Below the pieces are notes generated by a model that saw nothing but the letters and a program-made list of their open reading frames with translations, was not told where the DNA came from and searched no databases. Made by a program: the position numbers and the translations under genes. 64,000 bases of DNA from Ficedula albicollis (taxonomy: Eukaryota; Chordata; Aves; Passeriformes; Muscicapidae). The DNA is taken from contig NW_004775929.1 in assembly GCF_000247815.1 (NCBI RefSeq), forward strand, positions 167,861 to 231,860, read 5' to 3'. Shown here piece after piece: positions 13,379-27,179 of the stretch. How positions within the stretch are numbered: the first letter of the stretch is position 1; the number at the start of each line of letters is the position of its first letter.

Positions 13379-13448
13379 AACATAGAACCACAGAATGGTT
13401 TGGGTTGGAAGGAATGTTAAATGCCGTCTAGTGCCACCCCTCTAAATC
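13379..13448 (-). mobile_element. CR1 LINE 3' end fragment (avian type), reverse orientation
   Basis: Read on the plus strand it begins acatagaaccacagaatgg and continues tttgggttggaagg, then ctagtgccacccc. This is the reverse complement of the conserved 3' end of avian CR1, which on its own sense strand runs into attctatg tail units. Only about 70 bp is kept, as is common for 5'-truncated CR1. It supports an avian origin of the window. Confidence 0.9.
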
Positions 13449-13642
13449 CTGAAATGAGCTGATTTTCTCTTTCTCTCTGGTCCTGTTGCACGAATTAGTT
13501 TAGACACAAATTATATTTAGCCTGAAAGATGTGAGACTCAAAGTTTTGAATCTCTTTCAATGAAGAAGATTGCAGAACAGAAGAGAGGAAAGGTGATGTT
13601 TCATTCTTAGGTTTGCTAAGAATGCTTTTGCTTCTAGGAAGC
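13449..13642. other. Noncoding DNA between CR1 end and tandem array
   Basis: No gene is recognised. The first few tens of bases may be further degraded CR1 sequence. Confidence 0.4.
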
Positions 13643-14096
13643 AAGAGATAACTGAACTACCTCAGCAAGGACTGAAAATGTCCAAGAATGAGATTAGTAA
13701 GAATTAATGTGCCTTGGGAGTTATCAGTTGATTATCAACTCCCCCCTGGAAAACAAAACAATCCTCAAGAATCTCAGGTGATATGTCTGGATGGAGACAT
13801 CTCTGTGTTTCAGGTGGTAAAAAGATAACTGAACTACCTCAGCAAGGACTGGAAATGTCCAAGAATGAGAATAGTAAGAATTAATGTGCCTTGGGAGTTA
13901 TCAGTTGATTATCAACTCCAAGAGATAACTGAACTACCTCAGCAAGGACTGAAAATGTCCAAGAATGAGATTAGTAAGAATTAATGTGCCTTGGGAGTTA
14001 TCAGTTGATTATCAACTCCCCCCTGGAAAACAAAACAATCCTCAAGAATCTCAGGTGATATGTCTGGATGGAGACATCTCTGTGTTTCAGGTGGTG
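13643..14096. repeat. Three-part tandem array, long-short-long (about 177/101/177 bp)
   Basis: A unit starting agataactgaactacctc occurs three times, near 13645, 13823 and 13922. The first and third copies run about 177 bp and include a 3' half (cccctggaaaacaaaac to tttcaggtggt). The middle copy is only about 101 bp and stops at tatcaactcca. The middle copy also carries private differences (ggaaatg for gaaaatg, gagaata for gagatta). Each unit contains a small inverted motif, gttgattatcaac. Confidence 0.9.
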
Positions 14097-15905
14097 GGGG
14101 AATGTGGCTGAGGGGCATCCGCCTGTCAGATCAGAGCTGATGGAGAATGGGAAAGAGTGAGGGGATTTTGTGTGAGAGTGAAGATGAAACATAAGCACTC
14201 ATTTATTTTCAGGAAAGATACGTGTGATTACAGTAGGATACAGCATAAATGGCATTTAATGCAACTAAAGAGTTAGTAGGAGAAATCTCATGAGAAAATA
14301 GTGAAAATGTGGCATTTCAGATGAGATGAAAGATATTTGGAAGATGAAGAATTCCGAAAGTTTTCCTGTACAATTGAAAATTAGGTTGCATAATCATCCT
14401 GGCTGCATCAAGATTGGTTTAGTGAAGGCCAGAAAGAGACATAAATAAGTTTATAAGCAAATTAAGAGAAGAACTATATTCACATTCTTTTATAACCTCC
14501 CAAACACTTTGGATTTGCCTAAAGTGCAAATAATTCAAGAATTCCCCAAAGTGTAACCACTAATATTTACAACAGGGCTTGGGTTTTTTTTATTTTTTCT
14601 TTTTCCATCTAGAAGATTTTTCAACTACATTACCTATGCATTCAGAGTTTAATTACAACCACTTTATTTAAATATGTGGGAGTCCAACAAAATTTAAATT
14701 ACATTACAGTTGTTGTGTTACTTTTACCGTAGATTAAATGACCTTTTCAAAGAAATACATGAAATTGGTTTGATACCATGTGGTATGGATAGATCCATGC
14801 TCTAATCCCCCAAAGTATTTACACATCAATTTTATAGTCATTTGTGAGATATCTCCCTGGGTATTAAACCTCTTTTTAACCATTTTTTGAAGACAAAGAG
14901 TGTCTATGCCCTTTTTCAAATCTCCAGGCTCATTCGTTTCCCATTACTTCTCACATATGATCATCAATAATTCAGAAATTGTGTCAAAATAAATATCACC
15001 AGATCCTCTGACCTGAATGAGTTTAATCTAACCACATATCCTTGATCTGTGTTTTTCTTATTCTGATTTAAAAAAAAACCCTAAGCTACTAAGAGGGTCC
15101 TGAATACACTTGGCTTTTTTCAGTGTCCTTTTTTTGTTTTTTCTCCTTTTCCCAAGCAGGTTACCTGTGTTTTCCTTTTCCTTTTTTGCTTGCCTCTGTT
15201 GTTTCTTAGTACTTGTCCTTGATTTTCTAAGCCTTCTCTCCATTGCATCATAGTCTTTCAGATTAAACCCAGTGTAACGGTGCTGTAATGTCAATTTTCA
15301 TCTTTGTCTTTTTGAGATCCATTTTAGAATTTTGGAGGGACAAAACCAAACAGTCTTCATTGTACAGTTTTTTATTTATTATTTTTTACTGTATCTCTTT
15401 ATCATCTGTCTTCAGTGGTATTACCCCACTTCTGGACTGTATTTCTGATTTAAAACCATCCAGCTTTTCTTGCATGGACCATTATAGAAGGATTTCTTTT
15501 TTTGGCAGCTGATTTTTTCTTCAAATGTATCTTCTTTTGTCCTCTTGGTGCATTTAAGGCCAGACAAACCCTTCTGAATATTATTCCTTCATTTCTGTTT
15601 TTCCCTTTCCAGTTTTGTGTCCTGAGCCACTCTCCAAACTGGGTAACTAAAGCCTGTATGGGTGAGCTGGAGCTTCATCTGCAGCAGCCACTATTCCCTG
15701 GCCAGGAAAACTGTAATCCCTTTATACCTGCATGCATCATAAACCTTAATTTTCATTCCCCCAAAACCAGCTGAAATTGCAAAACACTGTATTTCTCTTC
15801 TAAAAATTCTTATAAGAATGATTTCTAATTACATCCTAACGTGGCATCATTTGTGGACCGATGACTGTGAACCTTGTAATCTGCCTGAATATTTTTATAT
15901 ACATG
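14097..15905. other. AT-rich noncoding DNA
   Basis: No gene is recognised. Several 70-90 codon open frames on both strands near 15058-15774 are low-complexity or hydrophobic by composition and have no splice or start context that would support them. Confidence 0.5.
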
Positions 15906-16976
<1,071 letters not shown>

Positions 16977-19757
16977 ATATGTCTATATAAACACATATAT
17001 ACATCTGCTACACCTATTTTTTATTCTTCTTATTTTATCTGAAACATCTTATTTGCAATTTTCTTTTTAATGAGATAGCAGCTGAGAGATGCCCTTATCT
17101 TCATTTTAATCTAACTGCAAATTAGCCAGGCTGGGAGTGGGAAGGGGAATTTCAAATAGCAGAGTAAATTCTGGAGTTAGTGCCCTTTTAAAATTTTAGA
17201 ATAACTTGAAATAGGACATATTAAGAAGATTCTGAGCTATGTGGACTGAAATTTTCAAATTTTCCAGGCTAGGAAACCACATGCCTTATCACTTTATGAT
17301 CATTGCTCTGAAAGATGAAATTTCAGATCTCTTTTTTTTTTTTTTGCCCAAAACCTTATGCCAACATTCATCTGATGCAGGAAATTAAATCCATTCTGGC
17401 CCTAGGATTCAGAAATATGTCAATAGCTGAAGTGCTTTACAAGAACAGCATTATAAGTTTACGTGTATAGCCTATGATGAATTTTGCCTTATGTATGCTC
17501 ATGGCAGAATACAGTGAAGAAATATGACAGTGGCACAGAGCAGTAGCAGTGTCTGGGTCCAATTTCTGTCTTTTTTTCTTTTTTCTTCCCCCCCCCAGGA
17601 AATGGAATGTGGCATCTGATATAATGCATGCAAATTACACCCCTAAACCATATTGTCTGGTTCTTCTGCTGCTGCAATAAAAATTTGCTAAAGAAAGACT
17701 AACTTCCAATCTGGTTTGGTAAAACAGGCAATTACATTCAAGTTACATTAAGAATTGAATGTGTAGGAGTATGATAAGAAGATTTAATGACCTACAGCAT
17801 ATAATTAAAAGGAAAAAAATAAAGGAGCATCTCTACACGCTCCTTATTCTCAAAGGTAGTTATCCAACAGCGCTTAATTCTGTCCCATGCCACTTACCAA
17901 GATAAATGTTTGTTATCTTTGCATTCAAATCATCTAGCTTTCTCAGGCATGCAGAGAGCAGCTCTTCACTTCTTATCCCCAGTGCCTTTGCCTGCAAACT
18001 GCATGTTCCACAAAAGCTTCCAGCTTCATTTGAGAGGAAAACCTTATTTGAATCTTCACCACTTGCAGAACGGATTTTTTCTTTTTCTGCAGCTGTGTGA
18101 ACTATGGTTTTGAAATTTTTAAAAAATGTATTTTATTTTTAAGAAGGAATTCAGTGGAGAGATCCAAGTGCCTAAGGTTTTTTAATTGCTCTGGAATATC
18201 AGGTACCTTGCACAGGAAGGAACAGAGGGAAAGCCTCAGGCAAACCCTGCCACTGAGGAGAAGAAGGTAAAGTTCAAGCCAGACATGCTGCATAATATAA
18301 AATAAAATTTCATCCCTGTATCCAGAGGGCACTGTCTTCCCTGAAACAGAGTTTTTGTAAGATTTTCAGTGTTATCAGTAGCATCAACTGCACCTGCTGA
18401 CAATTTTTGCATTCATAAATGAACAAACAAAAAAAAAGAGAGACAATGGTTTTTGAGTTCCTGTCCCATTTCCCTCAGTTAGAATGAAATGGGTGGCAAA
18501 AGGTTTTGTGTCTTCTTTGGTCATGTCTGGCATGAGCTCATATCTCCACTTGGGGCTAAATAATCAGCCCTGAAATTGGGAGGAGAGCAAGATCAGTCTT
18601 AACAGAAGACTGAGGTAAATCTTGGAAAATTTCCCATGTGTGTGCCAGTTCTCAGCCCCCTCAGTTAACCTGGCAGCCAACACCTGACACCACCCTGAAC
18701 CACAGTTTGGGGAAGGATTTCCAGGTCCCTCTAAAATGGACATTTGCTTATTTTTCACATTTTAGTTTTCTCTTTTTACCGGCTCTGTTTCCACTTTTTC
18801 ACAGAGATCCTGGCTGTTTATGTGATGAACCTGCTTTCATTTTAATTCTATCTTCTTAAACCCCCATGATTTTCACACACATAAGGTAATCACTTTTACT
18901 AAAGAGGAAAAATCAAGGGAAAGCTGTTTGTGCTATAATCCCAGATAAATGAAATCTTCCAGGGAAATGTTAGAGGTCAGCTATTACAATGTACTAGGCA
19001 AAGCAGCATATTATTTCCCAGCCTTTATTTCAGAAGTGACTGAATTATTTTGATTAGTTTTCTCTAGTAAGGCATAGTCTTGAAATATCATGTTAAAGGT
19101 CTTGACATAAACTGGAGGGAAAAGAAAAAGACCTGTAAACTAGAATCTCTAGCTACAAGCTTTTATGTTAGCCAACTTTTATTTTGAAACATTTTGCATT
19201 GTTACTAAAATATGAATAAATTTTTGGATGAGTCATTTTCTGGTGTATCTGAGTTCTTTTTTTCCCTTTTATTTGAACCAGTGTTATGTATTTATTTTGT
19301 TTCCTGTGCCTAGAGAAATAAAAATTTTTTTGGTGTCTGTTTTAAGTAAAGAAATGAGAATCCTATAATGTTCATGTGATGATGTAAGGATCCTTGACTT
19401 GGTGAAGAATTTTTTTCAGAAGGGATTTTTCAAAAAATTTATAGTGAATGTAGTAGCAGCAGTTAATAGACAATATTTGTGTACTCCAGATTTACCATAC
19501 TACTAAGGAAAATATTGCAAGAGCCTGAAGGGATGTGTGCTTTCTCAATTTAAGTTGTGCCTGAGATTCTTGCACCCCTTTGCTATCTGCTAATGGTTGT
19601 AGCTGGATACCAAGTTGGAGAGATTGACTACTCACAGCTTTCCTTTGCTCATCCTTTTCTCATTTTCCAAGTAGAAAGAAGAAAGAAAATGGAAAAACAT
19701 CAATACGTGAAGCTGTAACATTTTCCTTTTTTTTTCTCTTTCTCTTCCTTTTCTTTC
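16977..19757. other. AT-rich noncoding DNA
   Basis: No gene or transposon is recognised. Short homopolymers occur, such as T near 17331-17345 and C near 17587-17597. Open frames are all under 80 codons. Confidence 0.55.
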
Positions 19758-19785
19758 TTTTTTTTTTTTTTTTTTTTTTTCTGCA

Positions 19786-19875
<90 letters not shown>

Positions 19876-19899
19876 TTTTTTTTTTTTTTTTTTTCTGCA
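19758..19899. other. Poly-G tract (88 nt) between duplicated poly-T plus ctgca flanks, artefact
   Basis: Twenty-three T followed by ctgca (19758-19785) precede 88 G (19786-19873). Then 21 T followed by ctgca again (19874-19899) lead into unique sequence. The duplicated junction is best explained as one poly-T site assembled twice around an uninformative G block. Confidence 0.88.
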
Positions 19900-22289
19900 C
19901 TACTGCTCTAGGCAATCAGAGGGTATCTTGAATCTCAGTTTTATTTTCATCCCTGTCCACTGCCACTACCCTCCCCCCAAAAAAAAAACCAACCAAAAAA
20001 CTTTCAAAAAACCTTACATGAAATTAAAGTTATCAGAGAGGAACTGATATAATGTACATGACCATGTATTTGCAAGTACAGAATGGTTCTAAAATTAAAT
20101 GACTGTACTAATTAAAGGTGTTTTACAGACATGCAGCTAATACTGTAGTTTTGAAGACTAGCCTATGCTTCAAGCTCTTATCTCCCAAAAATGTTGTTCT
20201 GTTGAGTATTTTTAATGAAATTTTTCTTTTTGCTCTGGTTATACATTGTCATAGCCTTGTTTGTTGCTGTTATTTGTGTAAATATTTGGTGATCTACAAG
20301 TATCAGAATTACTGAAGTATATTGCAAAATAAGAATCTGTTTCTTAATATAATTAATTGCAACCTGCTAACATGCTTTTTTTTTTTTTTCTAATATTCTT
20401 TGAGTCAGCCTCTAAATTATTTGTCAACTTTATTTTTTCTGTTCCCTCCCTGTCATTTCCAGCTGAGTAGTGCTCCACTTCGTATATCTTTTGTTTGTTT
20501 AGTCCACACTGGGCACAGGTGATAATTGACAATTTTTGCCTCTGAAATATAGGACAGGGCTGTGAGAGCTGGATTGCCACCTCCCTGTCAGTGTTGATTC
20601 TCACCTGGGGCTTGTCCTCATCTTCATGGCTGTTACTGCCCTGAACCCAGAAATGCTGCCTTCTGCTAATGACAGCATTCTGGCAAATCCAAAACTCCCT
20701 AAAAGTGCTGTGATTTCAAATTCAGTAATCCTAATCTGTCATCCGTGTATTTTTGTCTTTAAATCATGCGTGTATAGAGCTTTTTCAGTCCCATGCCACT
20801 TAACCCGAACATGTGAAAACAAAACTCTGTGTAACCTTTCAGGATTTGCACAAATTGAAGGCAAGAAATACTACCCAGGCTGAAATTTATTGGAAACCAA
20901 GGAATTTAATTCCTCTAACTCCAAGCTGTGGTTTAAGGGGCATAAAGGTAAATCATTGTTTTCACTCTAAAGTAGGGACTGGAAGCTCCTTGGCCATCCA
21001 GAAGTGAAATATTAAGAGGAACTATCATTTGAGCCATGGGCACCATAAATAGCCAGGGGTTCCTGAGGAGATGGGGAACCCCACACACCCTGATGGGCAG
21101 AGGTGTTTGCCTGCTGAGGCGGTTGAAAATGAGATTGGGCTCAAAAAAAGTGGTCAGGAGGTGAGACAGATGTCAATACAGCATTGACTGTAAATGCAAG
21201 GCCTGGGAAAAGAGCTTCAGTTCAGATTTATTTCAGAAAAATCAAAGCTGAATCTGATTAATTGAATCCCAGTTCAAATTTCCCTGACTAAAAGGAGCAG
21301 GGTATGACTTGGGGCTAACCATACTGAAAGTGTTTGTTTGTTAGGTCTACGGTATATGTACATATGAGATAATTAATTGATGTGTTGTCATTTAATTTAG
21401 CAGTTTCTGCAAATAAAGCTGCTGATACCTTGATAGAGAACAAAAAAAACCCCAAAAACCACCAACACAAAAACCCCCACCAAAAATGTACAAGCGTCCT
21501 GAATTCAGTAGAAATTAGTCAACAGGAATTAGTGAAGAGAGACAATGCTAAATGACAGTGAGGAAATATCTGAGATAACAACTTTTTATGTTTTCCTCTC
21601 TTGTCATATTTTTTCCTCACATCTTCCTCATGCTGCTCTGTCACCACCTTGCACTTGAATGCTGGCAGTGAGGTGTCATTCTCATTACCTTTTCTAGCTC
21701 TATTCTCACCTTTTATTCCTATTGTTCCATGGAATTTCAAAATTACTGCCATAAAAAAAAAAAAAAAAAAATCCAGCTGTTTCACTTGTGGTGGCATTAG
21801 AAGCTGTTAATAAAAGAGAATGGGAAAAAACCCTCAAATATGTTGCTCTTGAGCAGAGTGAAAAGGTATGTTTGAAAATACAATGTGAAAGAGATTCTGG
21901 TTCTTCTAAATAAACACAATTACTAGAAAAAATGTCTACATTTCTCTCCAAAACCTCAGAGAGAATTCTATGGGGTTTTTACATTTTTTTTTTTCACTTT
22001 TGGGTGATAAATCTAAACACATGGACTCTTAGAAAAAAGCAAACGCCTTTGTGGGAAAAGAAGTTGCATAGCTAAAAATTGGTTGTTTTGGTGTTCACAA
22101 AATGACTTCTGTAAACTCAGAGATAAAATGTGTATTTTTGTTGTCTTTGCAGTAAAGGAGAGTTCTCTGTGGGTTTAAAAAAAATAAAAGTGACTCATTT
22201 TCCTCCTTAGTAATTGCAGCTTTGAGTGAATGTGGTACCAGTGCTCAGCCTTGTGCTTGGGAACACTGGGAATACAATGCAGGTTGCAA
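19900..22289. other. AT-rich noncoding DNA
   Basis: No gene is recognised. Simple A/C-rich stretches occur near 19976-20010 and 21437-21490, and a poly-A run near 21752-21770. Nothing here supports an exon. Confidence 0.55.
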
Positions 22290-23385
22290 GGATTCCAGTT
22301 ATCCAATTATATGCCTCCAAGATTCTTTGAGTCTAGGGTTCTGTGATGCTGTTACTCTAGGATTTAATGATTCCATTATTCCATAATTCTCTTATTATAT
22401 GCCTCTAATAGTCTACGACACTGTGACTCCCTGGTTCTGTGATTTAATTATTCAATTATTCTACCATTTTCTGATATTGGTATTATATTTTTCTATGATC
22501 CTGTGATTCAATATTTCTGAGTGCACAATTCCATGACTCTGAGATACTGCAATTCTATGATTCCCTGATTCTATTTTTAAATTATTCAATTATTCTATGA
22601 TTCTGTAACTGTATGTTTTTTGGGTCCATGGATTCCATGACTTTATGACTCCCTGATTCTATGATTTATTATTGAATTGTTCTGTTTATCTGAGTGTAGG
22701 TCTCCATTCTTCTATGATGCAATTTTTCTATGGTTTCCTCATTCCTTCATTCCATTACTCTTTGATTAAAAGATTCTGTGACTCCACAATTCCATGATCC
22801 TATGACTCTATTATTTGTTTTAATGATGGGTTATATGTTGCATGATTCCGTGATTCTTTGATCACATGACTCTATGATGAACTGATTCTATGATTCTGTG
22901 AATCTCTCTGTGTATGTTGCAATGAATCCATGACTCTATGGCCCTATAATTCCCTGAGTCTATGATTCCTTGCATCACTGAATCTGTGGTTCTGTGTGTC
23001 TGTGATACAATGATTACATGTTTTTGTCACTCTACAATTCCCTGATTGTATATTGGGTTATTTTCTGATTTTGTGATTCTGTGTTGCAATAATTCTTTGA
23101 TTTCCTGACGTAATGATGCAAATATCCCATGATTCTGTGATTTCATGGGTATGTGGCTTAGTGACTCCACGATTTTATGATTTTTTGACTAAACGGTTCC
23201 ACATTCCTTTGATACCATGATTCTACGGTTACTTGATTTTATAGTTTCATGTTCCTGTAATGATTCCACATTCCTTTGATACCATGATTCTACGATTACT
23301 TGATTTTATAGTTTCATGTTCCTGTAACTCTTATGATTCTCTGAGTCTATGGTTCCAAGATTTTCTAATTTCATCACTTCTTAAC
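22290..23385 (+). repeat. 1.1-kb degenerate array of the CR1 tail octamer (attctatg-like)
   Basis: Nearly the whole interval is built from variants of gattctatgattctgtgatt, with spacing close to 8-10 bp and abundant ctatga, ctgtga and attcc words. Avian CR1 elements end in a short microsatellite of attctRtg units, and this array has the same sense. I cannot see a CR1 body directly upstream (22150-22290), so it seems to be an orphan, expanded tail or a minisatellite derived from one. Units are heavily diverged, so the array is old. Open frames inside are chance. Confidence 0.8.
23197..23327. repeat. Recent 67-bp duplication inside the CR1-tail array
   Basis: A unit starting ttccacattcctttgatacc occurs at 23197 and at 23264. 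Copies are almost identical (one difference, ctacggtt against ctacgatt), unlike the strongly diverged units around them. It is therefore a young duplication within an old array. Confidence 0.88.
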
Positions 23386-26300
23386 TGATCCTATGCAGTT
23401 TCAGCACTTTGCCAGATAAATCCTGCGTATTTTTCAAATCAAAGTCTGTGTTTTTTCATTCACATTAAAGAGCTGTTCTGAAAAGAGAAATGTCACTAGA
23501 AAGAATGTACATATATTTTTTTTCAGGTGAAATCTGCTTCAGAGCTGCTGCTGTCCCTGAGCAACTCTTAAAAGTGAACAAAGCTGATGTATAACTCCCT
23601 GTAAAATGCAGGGAAAATTTAAGTTCAGGCAAAGTTGAAGAAATATTGAGAAATAGTGTTAGCTCACTTTGATGGCTACATCCTGAAAGGTGATATCCAG
23701 TTTTGAAAAATTTATATGCCACTTTGATATTGCAATACAGGGAAGATGGGGGTTACAGAGGGATAATGAACACACATTTTCTTCAGTGTCTGGCAGTTTG
23801 TTCCAGGACTTGGGAGTCAGGGTGTGAGCACAGTGGAGGTTTAACATGAATGTGAAGAATCCACTGTCAGAAAAGAGAGTCCAAAATGTCTTAGGGGAAC
23901 ATTGCCCCTCTGTGGGGAGCCCAAAGGTAAAAGAGTAAAGGTGGTGTGTGAACTCTGTCCTTGGAAAACTCAGTTCTGGAAGTGGAGGAAGCAGGAACTA
24001 ATAACACTATAGACTACAAAGAGAGATGATTTTTAACTTTTTCCCATTTTTAACATAAAAATGATCTCCTAAAGCACATGGTCTGCCTGTGCAGAGTCCT
24101 GAAGGATCAGATAAGGCTTTGCAGAATGGACTCCTCTGAATCAGAAAAGGACACGAGAGCTCATTAAAAATGAGTCTTTTGAACCAAGTGATGTCAGATT
24201 CCTTGCTGGTGAATTGTGTTCAGTTACCTTAAAGAATGTTGAGCAAGCAGGAGATACTGAAGTGTTGCAAACCTTAGCTTCAGGACTTTTTTTAAAAAAA
24301 AGAATAAGAAAAAAAAATCCATTTCATGAATATAGATGACCTTCAGACCTTTGTAAAAGTTGACCTGAAAATGTGAATAGTTATATATAATGCACATATA
24401 TTTTTAAACTAACAGAGGTATGCATGCTTGCAACAGAATGAGGATTAAAAATTAAAAATATACAAATGTGGGTATTAGATATCTGTAAGTGATTAGGCTG
24501 AAGACTTTTCTTGTCCATTATTTGAAATATATCATAGTTACAGGCTTTTTTATTATGAGTTTGAAATACATTATTTTCTTTGATAATTTTCACGTTTCAG
24601 ATGGTTCATGGAAGATGTTATCACGCTGGTCATAAAGAGTTCATACACAGGATCCCCCAGGGTGCTTTTTTGGCTCACAGAAACCATATTTTTTTGTGGA
24701 AATGTATAATATCCAAGAAACCCATAGATAGTTGGCCTGTTACAATGAATTCCAGCATGTATTACTCTTCTAAAGGAAATTCAAGGTGTTCAAGGCTGCA
24801 TTTTTTACCATATCATGCCGTAATACAACAGTGTTCCAATCTGATGTTCTTGGTGATTGGTGATCTGTAATTGGTGATCTGAACCTGACTACAAACCTTG
24901 GTTCTGCTCTGCCAGCTTCTCTCCTGATTGCTTCTCTGAAGTTTTTCCTTTAATAACTTTGTGTAGTTTACTGTACTTTTTCAAGTATGGAATGTTTTTC
25001 TCCCTGGTTTGCCGGGTTGCTCCCATGCACATTTAAATTCTGTTTGAAAAGCTGCTTGGGACAAGAAAAAAATTAAAATTAATTGAAATAAATATTAAAA
25101 GTTTCACGAACCTCTCCTTTAGTGGCCAAAAGAGCAGGAGAAAAGTAGTTATGTCCAACAATGTCATTATGAAAATGGTTTAAGAGCTTGTTTCAGCTTC
25201 CATTGACTTCAGTAGGAATGGGAGAGGAAACTCAGTCCCTGTTTACTCCTTCCTGTTGAGTCCCATCAGCCATTCAGGCACTGAATTAGGTCAGTGACAA
25301 CATTTTGGGAGATGTGCTTTGACACATGAAAAAAGAACATCTTCATAACATTAGAGAGCCACAGCTACTAAAAGCCAATTTTGCCCATTAATAACAGTGA
25401 ACAAGTGAAGATTAATGAGGTGTAATGCACAGCTTTGAAGCCTAAAAAATTGTTGTAATGCTCACATTTAATTATAATTTATCTGCATTCATTTCTCTTT
25501 AGATACCTGACAAGGCACTGTTTCATTTTCCTAACACTTGCTACAATAGTTAGCTTTTTATTTCCTGCAATAATTTCATCACTGCACTTCAAAAGCACAT
25601 CTATTCCTTTTGGACCCAAGACAAATGTGTTTGTTGACTTTCAAGCTGTTAAAATTAGCCATAGCAGTGGATTAATATTCATTTGGAGCTGTGATTCCTT
25701 TCATCTATCTGAGTCTAGGCAGGCACAGCCTAATGTATCGTCTGACTTTTATGTAAATAAATATGCCTCCCGCCTGCAGAGTTTGGTGGCAGCTGCAGAC
25801 CTTCCTGAACTTTGTGGAGTTCTCCTAATGCTGCAGCATCCTTCCCCTCCTGTCCTCTGATTGCATAAATATCCCTTCTTACAATATTTATCAGGAGCTT
25901 TGTTCAGCACACTTTGTTCTCCTCTCCAGCACGTTCACATCACATCTCAGAGAGGCCCCTGAAATGCTTCAAAAGCTCTGGTTTGCTGAAAACCAGGTTT
26001 GGTAAAAGGTTGTGGGTTTATTTTCCTCCTCACCTTTTCCTGTCTCTGATGCTGGCATGTAAGTCTTTCAAAAGGCAATTTTTTTTAAAGCTGTTTTTAT
26101 CCCATGTGTCTCTAGTTCTGTGATTTTCCTCTCCTTCACAGCTCTGCCACTTTCATCCTTCATACATAAGTAAGAAGGGATTGGTTGGAAAAGACTTTTC
26201 CCTGAACATGTAGTGATGGAATTAATGAAAGTAACATTAATTTAAAACCTTTGAGATCCACTGGGAATATGGAAGTTTTTCCTGTACAATTGCTGCAACA

Positions 26301-26869
26301 AACAACCTCAAAAGAAATGTGAAATTGCATTGGATCCTCTTATTGTTATCATTCTTTTTGCAGGACCTAGAACTTTAATTTAAGTGCTGATGTGGTTTTG
26401 TTCAGTAGTTATGTTCCTTAGAATTCATGTATTCAAAATGTGTATTTTAAAGTGACATCTCCTTGTGTATTAATTTGAACAGAAATATTCCTTCACAGTG
26501 TTGCTCCTTAAGTTTTTCTTTCTACAGATCTTACTTTCTTACTACAAATCTGAAACTGATAATGCTTTGCTGATATTTGCTCAGAAATATTGTTATTGTC
26601 TAATCTTCCAGTCTGATGGTGGTTTAAAGAATTAAAAACTTAGGAATCTGAACGTGGAAGAGCTTGTTTAGGGAAGTGCAGTTTCATATCAGCTGGTAAT
26701 CTGGGCCATAAAATTTCTCCCCTGCACCTCTATAATTGCTCCTGGTTACAAAATGCATTTGTGCAAGTAACACCTGTCTTTATTCTGACATATTTAGGTT
26801 TCTGCTGTCGTGGATTTGCCAAACTCTACCACATGCTGAATTCAGTGATAAATTCCCCCATTTGGTACC
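23386..26869. other. AT-rich noncoding DNA with a possible conserved segment
   Basis: No gene is recognised. A complex, unrepeated AT-rich segment at about 25370-25790 has dense homeodomain-type words (cattaataa, gattaatga, tttaattataa) and could be a conserved noncoding element. That is a guess from composition. The 96-codon open frame at 24580-24870 matches nothing I know. Confidence 0.45.
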
Positions 26870-27000
26870 TGTCTTGGTTCAAACCCTGGCCAGCCCCCAG
26901 CCCCAGGCAGCTGCTCACTCACTGCCCCTCCAGAGGGGCTGGGGAGAGGATTGGGAGGGTAAAAGCTGAAGAATTCATGGATTGAGACAAGAATGATTGA

Positions 27001-27179
27001 ACAGGGGAAGCAAAAGCCTGTTGTCTTGAGTTGCAATGCAGGATGTAACCAAAAGNNNNNNNNNNNNNNNNNNNNNNNNNNNNNNNNNNNNNNNNNNNNN
27101 NNNNNNNNNNNNNNNNGAAAAAAAACAGGGGAAGCAAAAGCCTGTTGTCTTGAGTTGCAATGCAGGATGTTACCAAAAG
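27001..27179. other. Assembly gap (61 N) with duplicated 55-bp flanks
   Basis: N bases run 27056-27116. The 55 bases before the gap (27001-27055) recur after it at 27125-27179 with one difference (gtaacc against gttacc). Both copies contain the same host-to-LTR junction, so the gap does not hide proviral genes next to an LTR edge. It more likely marks two unmerged ends of the same sequence. An A-run at 27118-27125 precedes the second copy. Confidence 0.9.

Noticed and set aside
22290..23385. Possible CRISPR-like array because of regular short repeats
   Set aside because: Units are contiguous degenerate octamer variants without spacers, in a vertebrate genome; they match the CR1 tail.
27001..27146. 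Tandem LTR-provirus-LTR structure hidden by the gap
   Set aside because: Host sequence with the target site precedes both LTR starts, so no internal proviral sequence adjoins the gap.
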